Assembly: GCA_020796225.1 (NCBI GenBank)
Contig: CM036753.1
Span: 87,019,203-87,083,202 of the forward strand
Length of the DNA: 64,000 bases
Direction of reading: 5' to 3'
Source: Arion vulgaris
Lineage: Eukaryota; Mollusca; Gastropoda; Stylommatophora; Arionidae
Part shown: positions 1-12,900 of the stretch, piece by piece
Position numbering within the stretch: position 1 is the first letter of the stretch
Layout: every line of letters begins with the position of its first letter
Program-made: the position numbers and the translations under genes
Notes under the pieces: generated by a model
What the model saw: only the letters and a program-made list of their open reading frames with translations
Databases searched by the model: none
What the model was told of the DNA's origin: nothing

Positions 1-157
1 TTTCTGAAACAAGATAGGGCCCAAAATTTTTCAGATGTGGCCTCACCTATATGCGCAGGTGCTATGAACCAAGGCCCAGCGTATTCACGCTCGCCGCAAA
101 CCCACAGATCACACTGTGGTCAACTTGGTTGATAAGAACTAACGCAAAGAAGAAGAC
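1..157 (+). repeat. partial SINE-like repeat ending in aagaagaag
   Basis: The stretch ends ctaacgcaaagaagaagac, the 3' end of family A below, and contains gggcccaaa near its start. The middle differs from A, so it is either a divergent A copy or a sister family. It may continue beyond the window. Confidence 0.5.
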
Positions 158-862
158 CCAACTCAGAACAATCTTGGTGAAACAATGTAGCATTGCTGAA
201 TTTTAGCAAAGAAATTGAGTAGATTATGTAGAAAGGAAAAAAAAATGTGTGCTATAAGTTAATTTTCCATTTCATAAAATGACATGTCTAACATGAAGCA
301 ATATCTTGTGGTAATAATAAATGCTATATTAACAACAACTGCTGCCAGTATTATTTTGTCAAAATTATGTACATCTTGAACATCTCCCTAAAACCCTGTA
401 TCAAACCTTGAGCTGTAGCAGTTAAAAATAACATCACAGCTGGTGAGAGGAAATGTACAATGTACATTATAGGAAGTTACTTTGTACCAAAGCTTGACTT
501 GGGTGGCAACACAGCAGCAAGTTCTAGTAATAAATGCAGAACTCTCTCTACTTTCATGCTCTAAAGAGGACAAGTATTAACCCCAGTTTAACAACTATAG
601 ACCATTAAGCCCTCACACTTATGGTCACCAAAAAAAAAATAATAATGTATTCTTTCATTTATAACTATTTCTTTACATCAAATTAAAATTTTGTCATTCT
701 AAATGCGAACAATTAAATTGTACAAATTAGTTATTGCTGAACAAAATAACCTATAGCAGTAATAAATAGTAGAGGCAATTTTGTTGTTAGTACTCGCTCT
801 TAAAGTCCTTCCTTCTTGTTACTTGGTCAGTGTGAGACTATGACATCTCCTGGGTACCAATG
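158..862. other. AT-rich stretch 3' of the dsRNA-binding gene
   Basis: No recognisable gene or repeat. It probably holds the 3' UTR of the minus-strand gene; I could not pick a polyadenylation signal with confidence. Confidence 0.4.
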
Positions 863-996
863 TTATTTAATCATGATGCGCAGGTACTGCAGGGCATTGT
901 GTGCAGCATTTGCATGAGCCTCATCCATAATGGGTCCTGTGCCCTGACAAACTGCGACAGGGACAGTTGATAACTGAACTAAGCACTGGTTCATGC
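863..996 (-). CDS. dsRNA-binding protein terminal exon (end of third dsRBD and stop)
   Basis: This exon is too short to stand out as a long ORF. After acceptor TTCTCCAG it reads MNQCLVQLSTVPVAVCQG and ends AAHNALQYLRIMIK with TAA at 863-865. Joining it to the previous exon restores GMNQCLVQLS, matching the GQYQCLAELS of PRKRA. The 134 nt fit exactly as two bases plus 44 codons. Confidence 0.9.
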
Positions 997-3900
997 CTGG
1001 AGAAAAAAAAACATTGAGAAGTTGTTAATATAAAAATGATGGTCAATGATAAAATTAACGGCTGAAAACTAAAGAACAATTAATTATCAAAATATACTGA
1101 AAGATCAACAGTACTTGAAAGACAAAATGTGAAAACTTTTTTGTCAAGATAATTTAGACTATGTGCTTCACTTGGTAACATTAAAATACAAAATTAGTAT
1201 AAGACATGTTAAAAATAATACTAGAGGTACGGTAAGACTGCAAATACTACTGCCTTGTAGTTATATTGGGGACAATCAAAGACTAGCAGAGTAAACCGTA
1301 CACAAAACTGGACGGTAGGCAAACCAAGTAGTCAAAAAAAAGACAGGTAACCTGGGCAGATGACGCTCACCCGGGAGGGTAGATCGTCTAAGGGTCGCTA
1401 CTCAAAAAGAAAATAGCAACCTGCTGCCTTGCAGGTAGGCTGGGGACAGTCAAAGGCTGACAGCGAGCGAACCCAGTAAACACTGATTGAAATCGGACAC
1501 ATAGCCGAAGGACTAGCACCAGAGCTCCAAATGGTACTGAAGATGTGACGTAAAAAAAGAAACGTTCTTAGCAAAGGTTGTTTATATATCACAATAAGAA
1601 TGATCAAAATAGCCTAAAAGAACGATCGTGAGAGAGACTGTAAAAATAGATATGGAAAGATACTGGAGTAGATTTTTTTAAAATCAGCAGAATTCTCGAG
1701 GTGTGAAACAAAATGGCTGTCAAAATGTAAACCTGTTTCGCCAAGATAAGTTACTCTACATTGTTTGCAGATATGTGATATCAGTAAAGAGAGGCCCTTC
1801 TTGATGGCAAAGATAGATTTAGAAAATCATCCATGTCTGCATGACATAAGGCCATGTGTAACACTTGGGATCACTGCATGCAATGGTACCAAAATGACAG
1901 GTGGGAGTGGGAATACAAGTATAAATAGTAGGTGGAAAATTAAGAAATTGTAGTCTAATAACGGACAAGACTTGGCTTCTACTCAGTTGTAACTATCATT
2001 AGTAATTACATGATGGTAGATCTGACGTTTGCATATCCACATCTTTGTATTTGTGTGTGTGTGTGCGCGCATTTATACAGTTTTCTGCCATGCAGTTGGA
2101 ACACTTCATCTTCAGCAGATTTGGTATGTGGTTTTCATCAGATCTGTTCCCCATAGACTTTTCATTTCCTTATGGTGGTTGCAAGGCAGATTTGTTTGTG
2201 TGCAGATGTATCCGTTCTCGTAGTCAGAGAGTATAGCGACTAATTATTTGAGATTTATTGGACAAATAAGGTATGTCATAGTGAACATCTTTTCCATCAT
2301 CCTATCCTGCAGTGAAAACATCACATTTGGTCAACAAATGTTTACTGGTCCAGTATAAAACTGTTTTACTTTGTAACTGACAGTCTATGTCTACTAACAC
2401 AAAATCTTGGTAGAAATTACAGAAATTTCCAGGACCAAGCATTTTTTCAACATGACCAACCAGTTGAACTGTCACGGCAGCGTTACTTTGGTATCCGCTA
2501 AAATATAATGGAATATTTACAGAGGGTAAAATGTTGAGTTACGGTGTTCACTTACCCATTAGATTATCGTCCTTTATGTCAAAATATTGCACTTCAAATC
2601 TCTGCACCTCTGCAATTTCCTGCAACATCTGGCAGTAATTTGTTGGAGGGATCAAAGTCTGGCCTTGACCTCTAATCTGTTTCCCTCCAGCAATCATGAC
2701 CTTTTCATAAAAGCGTTGAATTTCGAGGGCAGACTGTGTGCTAACTGTCTTGGCTTTGCCTTTTGATTGTTTCAGACCTGCATAGCTTGACTTGTCAAAA
2801 CCCTGACAGAAAATACAGTTCAAAACTTGATATATTTTTTAATGTTTTTGGCCACAGACCAACTGTTCTTTAATCCTTCCAAAGTTTATTATGTTTACAA
2901 CCTCAACTAGATATGAGCATAATATATAAAGTGGCTTATCACAAAGAAATACATTAATTAGAAAATAAAACATCTGGGCCACCAAACAAATGATGCATAT
3001 TACCAAATCAACAGAATAAATCAAGTTCCAATCTTTAATTCTGCACAAACCAATGCTGAAAGAAATATCTTTTCAATAAGCTAAAGATAAGAACTTGTGA
3101 AAAGTGTGACTTTTATAGAGAAAGAATGATTTCAGAATGTCTTTTACAAAATGTTCAAGAATATTAGAAGTTAAGAAAGCTGATATGGCTGTCACCAGTT
3201 CTTCTTGCAATCGCTATTTGGATGATTATACCATCAGATGTATTCTTAAGATGAAGTCAACTGTTGTCTGGAGGTCATCTCTGAAGCTATGTAGTTTTGA
3301 GTGCAGCAACTTTACACAAGGCTTGGTAGGTGGATCTACAGCATTTTTCCAGTGGCAACTTATGGTTGTGAATCATGGACCATTACACAGAAAAAAAATC
3401 CAGTCCTAAACTAAATGCTACAGAAAGATCATACACATACCAATGACAGAAAAAATAAAGAACACTGATGTCCTGAAAGAACTGAATGTTAAAGACAATT
3501 GATTGATAAACAACATACTATACAGAAAAATTAGATACTATGGTCACATCAAGCGTCTCGATGGCCTGGGCATGGTCCCAGAGGCAGACCAAGAAGATGG
3601 CTACAAGATATTAAAGAAACAATGAATATGACCATCGACGAAGTGGACGAACTGGCTACAGACTGTTAATTTCAGATGCGCTGCATAGAGAGCAACGTCC
3701 TATAAAGGATATGTACCTTGATGTTTCACACTCTTGAAATTTAACATGTAAATTTGTTTTAAAATATAAGCATATATAATGTGTATGAATATAATTATAG
3801 GTAATGCTATAGCTTACATATGTTAAATTAACCACACAAGGAATTTTTTGTTTTTACATCATAACAGAAGATTTGCAAAACTTCAGTTGCAAAAAATATC

Positions 3901-6900
3901 AAGATTTTGATAAGACTTAATCAGACAAATGGGAAGTAAATGAATATTTACCAATGGTATTTCTTCATCTTCATCTGAGTCTTCCAACTGCTTTTCTGCA
4001 TCTTTGTCCTGAGAGAGTGCTTTAAGTTGTGCTAACATGTTACCAGCAGCAATACGTTTAGCTGTCTTTTTTGACCGTCCAGTTCCTACAAAGATAAAAA
4101 TAACAATCTGCAAAATTAGACTGGTAATTTCAACTTCATTCTATAAACATAACACTTCAACAGTATTTTCTTATGATCTTACATGTTTCCTTGTGTTACT
4201 TGAAGATATTAATCTCTTCAATTTGTCTTTCATTTAATTAGATATAAAAATGAACTGTTCATTTGTCCTAAACCTTTAGTCAAATTTATTATTTGTTAAC
4301 CCTTTAGTTAATATTGTCGCCGAGTGATTGCGGGCCCAAATTTGGGTGTAAAGAATACAACCACTGTTACCTGCCATGCATGTCGTAAGAGGCGACTAAG
4401 GATGTTTGGCTGAAATCAGATGCACATGTCCTAAACGTGTAGAAGTCTATGCGTTTAGGGCCTCACAAACCAATGTGCAACGTATACACGTTCTTGGCAA
4501 AGATCAAACATATCACAAAGAGTGATTAAAATTGGTTGTAAAGAACGAACAAAGAAGAAGATAATATTGTTATTTTGTACAAAATTGTATCACAAAATAT
4601 TTATTTACCAACACCAGAGTAAGAATTTTATACCCAGATATAACAATAAGTACTTTTTTTTTAAATCTGCCAACATGATGGTTACTGATGGTAAGCAAGT
4701 AACGTTTAAAAAAAAAAGGAATAAACAGACCAATAATTTAACCGTTCGCAAAAGCTTCATGATAATAATTGTTTTCTTTAGAAACCACTTCACATCATGC
4801 TTTTCAGATTTATAAATTTTGATGGGCTGTTTTGTACCAACCAATAACAAGTTCATTCATTATAAATGAGCATTTATAATAGTTGAAAGCTAAATTTGAA
4901 ATAGCTACAGGATTTGTTTAACTATTTAAAAACATGAGACAGTTTCAGTTGATATTGTCATTTCACTGAAAAGTCTAGAAGTGATTCATTCTACAAATGA
5001 CAAATTGTTTCAGTGACAAAAAGGAAAATTTGATTGATGACTATATACTGTGAATCTTGTGATCAATCTTCAATCAAGTTCTTCATACATTAATTTGACC
5101 AACAACAAAAAATGAATTAAATACAACTTTTGCAAATGGCAAAGTAAAAATCATACTTTATCAAAATTCAATTTTATATTGCAAAGAAACTCAATAATAT
5201 GGACCTTTCAAGAAAAATAATGGAGGCGAATTTCTGAGTAAATCAGCCAATTAGAACTAACACTTATAGTATCAGTACATAAACATTAAATGTACATAAC
5301 TTCATACATTGAAGGTTGAAAAGAAGTGTATTGCAACAACCATTTAACAAAAATTTGATAGACAAAATAATCAGGTAGAAGTTATGGGCACATTGCAAAA
5401 AGAGTCAAATTCACTACAAATCAAATTTCGACTCGACTTACAAAGTATGAATTTTCAATGAATCATAGTTTTCTAAAAGAAAAGTAATTTTGATTATTGA
5501 ATAAACCATCTGTACTCACATATTTGGTTCTTTTTGTGAACTGCACTTTCCCGTGGGTTCGTTTTCTGTGCGTTGGTGGCTTGTGCTCAGTAATCGTTTA
5601 AGATTTGAGCCATCTAACCATCTTTCCTGTCTTTTTGCTTGATTTCATATGTTCTGTTGTAGAAACTAAATTTGATCATCTTATAATGGCAAAATTCATT
5701 CTGATATTATGTAATTACAATTAGGCAACTTTCTTCATCTGATAAATGGTGATTCTTCTTTCATGTGTTGGACAATGTTAAAACATAAAAATGCAACAAA
5801 TTGTATTATTCCTTATTCATGATATTAATGAAAATTATTAATCAGTCTTTCCCAACAATTATCAGAATTATCTATATTTTCAATTGTCAATTTAATAAGG
5901 AAAAACTTTACATACGATTATCATGGGAACATTTGTTTTCTACCTCTTAAAATTAGTCGTTTCAGTTGGAATATTTTATTTCCACCCGACATCTCATTTA
6001 GATGCTGTCTGATCTCTTCGCAATGTGCCAACATATGTCCATATTCCCACTTCATACCAGTTTGATCTTGATTGATGAATTTCTCTGATTTCATCACCCA
6101 TGTTATTTGTCATTTTTTTGCAAGACATCATCTTTCAAAACAGTTCAACAAAAAGATGAGTTGAGTCTGAGAATAAACATCAAACAAAACAAGTGGTAAT
6201 GCAAACCAAATAACACCTTTAAACTCTGTATAGACCACTTCCCAATCATCAAGCTATATAACAATATTCATGATAATTTGCAAATAAACTCCCATAGCAT
6301 GTAGGACCTATGTTTAGTTAAACCATAAATTCCTGAGTGGAGTGCTTACGTCACTTTTTCTGGAAGTGATTAATCCTGACGGCCTCTCCAATTGATTTTC
6401 ATCATCTTTAATCCTGAGTACGGGTTGCAGGCTTGTAAATGACAGATTGCTAAGACCAGTAACATTACCAGTTGAAGGTCATGAACAAGAAAGATTTTTT
6501 TAGGCTTCAGGCTCACGAAAGAAACAGTCATGTGTCAATCTATTGAATGTTTAAATTCCTCAAATTGAAAAGAAAATTAAATTATTCAATCTAGCAAAAG
6601 TAATTATCCACTTCAACACTTGCAACTTAGTATGCAAAGATTCTTACATATTAAAAGTAACAAAATTTTTTTAACAGAAAAATAATTTGACAATATTTGT
6701 AAACATAAGACAACATGTATCAACTGCATTACTGTATTCTTTCTTATTTTTGTCGTCACACCCACGGTTGTTGCCCAGTGTCGTAGGTTTTCTGTTTTTG
6801 TCTTGGCTGTTCTGGTGGCTTGTGTGATTGTTATCTTTGCTCTTTCACAGGATTCTGCTACGCCATCTAACCATCTTTTCCGTGGTCTTCCTCTTGCCTT

Positions 6901-9900
6901 CTTTCCCGATGTTCTGTTGTAGAAGACTGTATACTGTGGAGTTTGGATGCATTCTTATTAAATGGCCAAACCACTTCATTCTTTGTTTATCTATGTAATT
7001 CACACAGTTTTTTGCCAACTTTCTTCTTATGCTGATGTTGGTGATTCTGTCTTTTCTTGTGCTGTTGGTAACTTTTATACTGTATACATAACTATAATAC
7101 AACAAATTGTATTTTTGTATTCCTCTTGTACTGTTATACTTTACATAGAGCCTGCAAGCACTTTCTACTTATCGGTCTTTCCTGGGCAACAATCTCTTCT
7201 ATGGAATTATTACTATATTCTCTCATATTGTTACATGTTACATAAGGCATGCAAGCAACTTCTCCATACCGTTCTATCATGGGCAACTCATTCTTGATAT
7301 TTCTAGCCTCTCTTAGTAAAGTTAGTTTCTGGGTTTCCCTAGTGTGCCCTTTCTTTTTAACCATTGCCCTTCATCTCAATTTAAGGCATGCTTTGTGACT
7401 GATCATTTCTTCTCAGAGTGTGTCCAACATATCTCCATATTCACTTACTTATAACAGTTGTTGCTAGTGGTTGACCTGACATTTCTCTGATTTCATCACC
7501 TCTCTGAAATGTTTCCATTTCATGTTCATTATTTTTAGCAAGACATCTATTTTCAAATGCATTCAACAATAAGATGTAGTTTGGAGCTGAGAATAATTTA
7601 CTATCTGAAAGTTGGCAAAACACAAGTGGTTACATGCAATGACTAAATCAACACCGGTTCAAAACTCTGGTATAGACCACTTCCCAATTCATCCAGCTAT
7701 AGTAAATGAAGTATTCAGTGATAATTTCAAATAGTTATTGGACCGCCATAGCACTTTACGCAGACACATAGGTGTTCAGTCCCACCAGCTGACATTGAAG
7801 AGTATTTTTTCGGGGGTCTCTGTAGCTGAGTGGTTACGCCCTTTGCCTTGCGAGTCGAAGGTCGTGGGTTCGAATCGGACCGCGCCGTCTGTTCACGAGT
7901 GCAGTTTTTTCAGAGACCCCTAGGATTGTTGCTGGAGCTACGGAGTTCGTGCTTGTGCAATACTCTCGGCAGGTGGCGTTCTGCTGAGAGGGACCGAGCC
8001 ACATGGGGTAAAACCCGGGGCAATGAAGTCAATCCTTCGGCTTTAAAACCCTTTATTGAAGAGTATTTTTGTTTATGGTTTCATGGCTCACTGAATAGCA
8101 CACTACTCATTCTGCCTCTCATGTGTTCAATCCTATTTGTATACTCGATTCTAAATTTCCCTCAAATACTGTATAGGTTTATCATGAAATGATGTGCTTA
8201 CATTCAACAGGGATGCTTAGCAACCAAAGTATATCCCCCTTATCCATCTTCAACACTTGGACTATATGTGTTTTTAATGCAAGACTGGCTGCTCTGACTA
8301 TCATGAACAACAACAACAACATATCAAGGGCAGAAGATGTATTTAAGTCCATGGAGGTTGAAAGCATTGACAGACAACATGTACTCATACTGCAACCTGT
8401 CTTTTCACCTTTCAAACGCCTTTATTTGTATGGGTGAGGGGGAGTGTGCTACCACCGCTACAGTATTAATTCTCATCACTCATCCATCTGCGTGTGCTCT
8501 AGTAAAACTTCTTTTAAACAACTCTGTATGAGCATCTGTAGCTCAAGCGGTAGTGAGCTCGATCACAACCCATAGCCTACCTGGTTCAAACCCCACGGTG
8601 GGCAAGCTTAGAAGCAAATTCGTTTCCGTGGGATTTTTACAGAAGGTAAAAATAGACCCCACCGTTCAGAAAGCAATGGCAAACTACTGAACGTATAAGT
8701 GGTGCCTAGAAAATCAACGACTGCTTTTCCATGGTTGATGGCTACGTCCTGTAGAGGATATGCTACGATATTCATTTTCATTTAAGCTATATGAGCACAT
8801 GTTTGTTGTGCTGTGTTTATAGCAAAGCTGTGATGTTTGCATCTTTCAGAAAAGTACAGCCAATTTCATTGGGTGTTTTTGTGTTTTCTCTCCTGGTTGT
8901 TTTCTTACATTAGAGAGAATTAAATTTAACTTTTTTATATTTAAAATATACATCTAACTTTGCAGAGTGGACTCTTGGTTCTATACTAAATCTCCAAATC
9001 CTTGTAATATTCTCCAGTTTTCTTTTGTTTATCAGTTGATATTTTATACTCCACATTTATTCATTTGTAGCTTACTGAGCTTTGTTTGATGAGTGTTCAT
9101 CTAGCACTTCTTTATCCAAAAGACTTCCCTGGTTCAGTACTGTTTGAGGACTACTGGATTTTATTGGTTTTCTGAAAAGAGCAAAATAGTTTGGAGAAGG
9201 ACTAAACTTCTCTCCACAGCGGTTACTTACATACATTTCATCAATAGGCTTTTGTAAACAGATAACACTGTTCAAGGCCTGCCTATCAGATAACTTTCAT
9301 CGGAAAGTAAAAATGTATAGCCTGCTGATGAACTATGGCTTTCAAGTCAACCCAAAATTCATGTTGCAGTCTGAAAACCGTCCGGTACATGCTCTGGTGC
9401 CCTGGAGATGCTCCCACTCAATCCTGCCCAAATGAGCAAGATTTTCAGATAGTAATAATCCAAGGAGAGAGGAAACTCCAATTTCAAACCCTGGGCTTGT
9501 GAACCCGAAAGGCAAACCATCTAAAAGAAAGGAACCTTCAAACTCAAACCTCAGCTGTCTTGTGGACAATCCTTAACTGGGTAAGGGCTAGGGAAACATC
9601 CTGACCCAAAAGTAAGACCGCAGACTGGGTTGAAAGGTGCAAAATAATCCAGCAAGGCAAAACTGCAAGGCTGAAAACAACATTGCCATGCATAAACTTC
9701 ATGCCAGTCACAAGATAACGAAATGATATGGTACTTCACCCATAGAATCCCACTAGGTGGATGGCGTGCCAGGCCCCACGCTTAAAAAAAACCCATACCC
9801 TTAGCGACTGGTTGTACTACTGCCTCAATTTGTGGAGCAAAGGAAGAGGAATAAAATAAACACTAGTTAAAAACTACAATAAAAAAGATGATAAAGACCT

Positions 9901-12900
9901 TAGAAAAAAGATAAGAATTCTGAATATATTGCAGTGGAATGTAGAAGGTATCTACAATAAAGCAGCAACAATCACAAACCGAGTATACTCAAAGAAATTG
10001 ACAATACATGTATACAAGATATACACCTCACAAATAAAGACAGGATCAACATTTGAGGATACTAAACATTTTAAAACAATAGAGAAAACAGACAAAAAGG
10101 AGTTCATTGAAAAATGTCTTGAATATCTCTATATTGACTGCTACACGTTAACTCATACAGTAAAATGGCAGATGCGGTGTGTTCTGCATCTGGCTCGCAT
10201 CCAGCAGAGTTGGGTTTGACTAATTTATTCGCCCAAGTGGTTACCGGGCCCAAATTTGGGGTGTAAAGAATAGAACCACTGTTACCTGCCATGCATGTCT
10301 AAGAGGCGACTAAGGAGGTTTGGCTGAAATCGGATGCATGTGTCCTAAACGGTAGAAGTCTATGCGTTTAGGGGCCTACCAAACCAATGTGCAACGTATA
10401 CACGTCTTGGCAAAGATCAAACATATCACAAAGAGTGATTAAAATTGGTCGTAAAGAACAACGCAAAGAAGAAGACTAGTTTATCTTAGAAAGGGAGAAA
10501 AGAGAAAAATAGTATCTTGCTGCTGATTAGAAGAACATACAAGGCAATTCCACCTATCAGTGGTGTAGGCAGGAAACTTTGACAACACGTCAAAGGTTAA
10601 CAGGTCTCTTGTTCGCCTAGGGGGACAGACTCCAAAATGTCGGTTTTTTTGGTCCCACACAGGTAGGCAAACCCAAATAAAAAAGCATGCAGAAACCGGA
10701 TGTCCTGGCATACTAGGCACCTAACTGGCACAACAAACTCAAGCTCAAATATGCAAATCAAATACAGACCACAAACATTGATTTAACAAGTTTCTTATGT
10801 AGTGCAAATGCAGAAGAAATGCAGCCAATTAAACTATATATAAGAACTATGATGCATCAACAGATACAAATCTTGTCATCCTTCTATCATACTATAAGAT
10901 GCTACTATTTCATTTATTTGAACTGAGAAACTACACATTTTGCAAGCAAAATAAATATATAAAAAAGAGCAGTTATTGTGAATATAGTCTTTGTTTCTAG
11001 TATTTAACAACTGTTATCAATCTTAAACAATATGATTACAATAAAAGTTATTTTCTTTCAAAGTACTGTGTATGCATATCTAAATATGTTTTTAGTAGAT
11101 ACTAGGAGTTGAGTATTTGAGGCATTAAATGTCATGTAATCATCATAGCATAACACCTGTTCACAGTACTGGTGATAGCTGAACATGCTGAAAAGTTTGA
11201 GAAAAATGGCAATTGTGACAAAATAAGGTCCCAGATAAAGGTATAGAACTTGATTTCATCATGCTAAACAAGCTCTCAGAACACAACCAAATTATTCTCC
11301 AGTGGATACCAGCCCACTGTAGCGTATCAGGAAATGAGAGAACAGACAGGCTGGCTAAGGAGGGAACAAAACTAATACAACACAAACACCCAGTGTCATT
11401 ACCAGAAATCAAGACACAAATCAAGCGAAAATACAAAGAGATGTGGAGGCAACCAAACCCACAGCAAACAGCCACAAGATCCCATCAGCAGACTAAACAG
11501 AAAACAGCACACAACAATCTTTCACCTAAGAACAGGTCACAGCAAGCTCAACCATAACATGCACAGAATAAAGCCTGCTCAGAATGCATGTCAGACAGAA
11601 ACACAGACTCCAGAGCACATCCTGCAGTCATGCCCATCATACATACACCAACGAAACAGAGCAAACTATGGGGAACTCTTGAGGAACCCCCAACTGACAT
11701 GCAGCTTCATAGAGGCAACCCATCCCTTGGTTTAGATGAGCATATGAAACCAAACGCAAAGAAGATGATGATTTTATCATGAAGACATATCATCATCAGG
11801 TACCATGAATGCTGGCAGTGATCATGGATCTCTACAATTATCTGTCACCAGTGTTGGAGATCAATTCACTTGTTGATTCTTCTATGCAATGTTGCTCAAA
11901 ATCTCTCTTGTCTTCTCTCTCTTCCCAGCAATTTTTCACATTGCCATAATGTGTATGCATTACAGGCCAAATAAAATGATTGATTCCTTTGGATTTTTGT
12001 CATGCGATTAGACTGTTCACTGACCTCTTCAAGCACATCTACATTTGTCCTTTTAGCAGTCCATGAGATTTTTAACACTATTGTGTAAAACCACATCCAA
12101 ACTGTTAATTGTAAAACATTTCCATACATCAGTAATGTATGTAATGTATGTATGGAACACTGAAAACTTTTTTTTTAAATAAAAGGACAAGACTCTGTTG
12201 CGTTGCATTGCATATCTTTAATTTTCTGAAACTTTGCCTTCCCTGACCTATTATATTCCTTATTTCTGTGTTATTAGGCAGTAATTAAAAGTGACTACTT
12301 TTTAGTTTATTTACTTACGTTACAGGCTCTTCTTTGACATCTTCTTCCCCATTAACTGTAACACCCATTAGAGTGTTGAGAGCATTTTGTGCAGCAGCAT
12401 GCTTTGCCTTTTTCTTGCTTGAACCTTGTTAAGAAGATATTAATTATTTATTAGACAAAATTTTTGAAAATTAATGGCTAAATAAATAAAGGCAAAACTG
12501 GCACAAAATTATTAGGGCAGGCACCGATTTTTCTTTGAACGCTCCATATCTCGCTAACCACTCTATGTGATCTGTATGTGATCTGAGCCTAAAAGCGATT
12601 TACGTTGTGCCAGTTATACACCTACAAGTAGGCCAGTGCATTTGATTTCTGCAATGCTTTTTATTTACTAGGGTAGATTCCTTAGGCCCCTACCTCAGAG
12701 ATCTCTTACAACATGCCTTGTAGGTCACAGTGGTACTATTCTTTGCTTCCTTGCAGGCCCCAGCACCACACGAACACTGGTTAATATTTTAAGTTAAATT
12801 CTTCCAAAATTAATGAACCGGTTAATTATGGCAAGTTTTTTTTTTCAATGTAAATAATAGAAAATGATACCACATTGATTTTAAAAGTTACAAATTTAAA

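Noticed and set aside
4605..4856. Candidate dsRBD2 exon with a GTAAAT donor on the minus strand
   Set aside because: The translation (YLLLYLGIKF and similar) has no dsRBD pattern and the phase is wrong.
6466..6560. Second candidate dsRBD2 exon ending at GTAATG
   Set aside because: The open frame reads KPKKIFLVHDLQ with no dsRBD residues in place.
7829..7880. Possible functional tRNA gene (A and B boxes)
   Set aside because: The boxes belong to SINE D: the unit has a 16-bp target duplication and a second copy at 33085-33325, and the tRNA fold is not complete.
8296..8325. CRISPR-like or structured short repeat (caacaacaac)
   Set aside because: A simple trinucleotide run inside LINE-derived sequence; no spacers, and the genome is animal.
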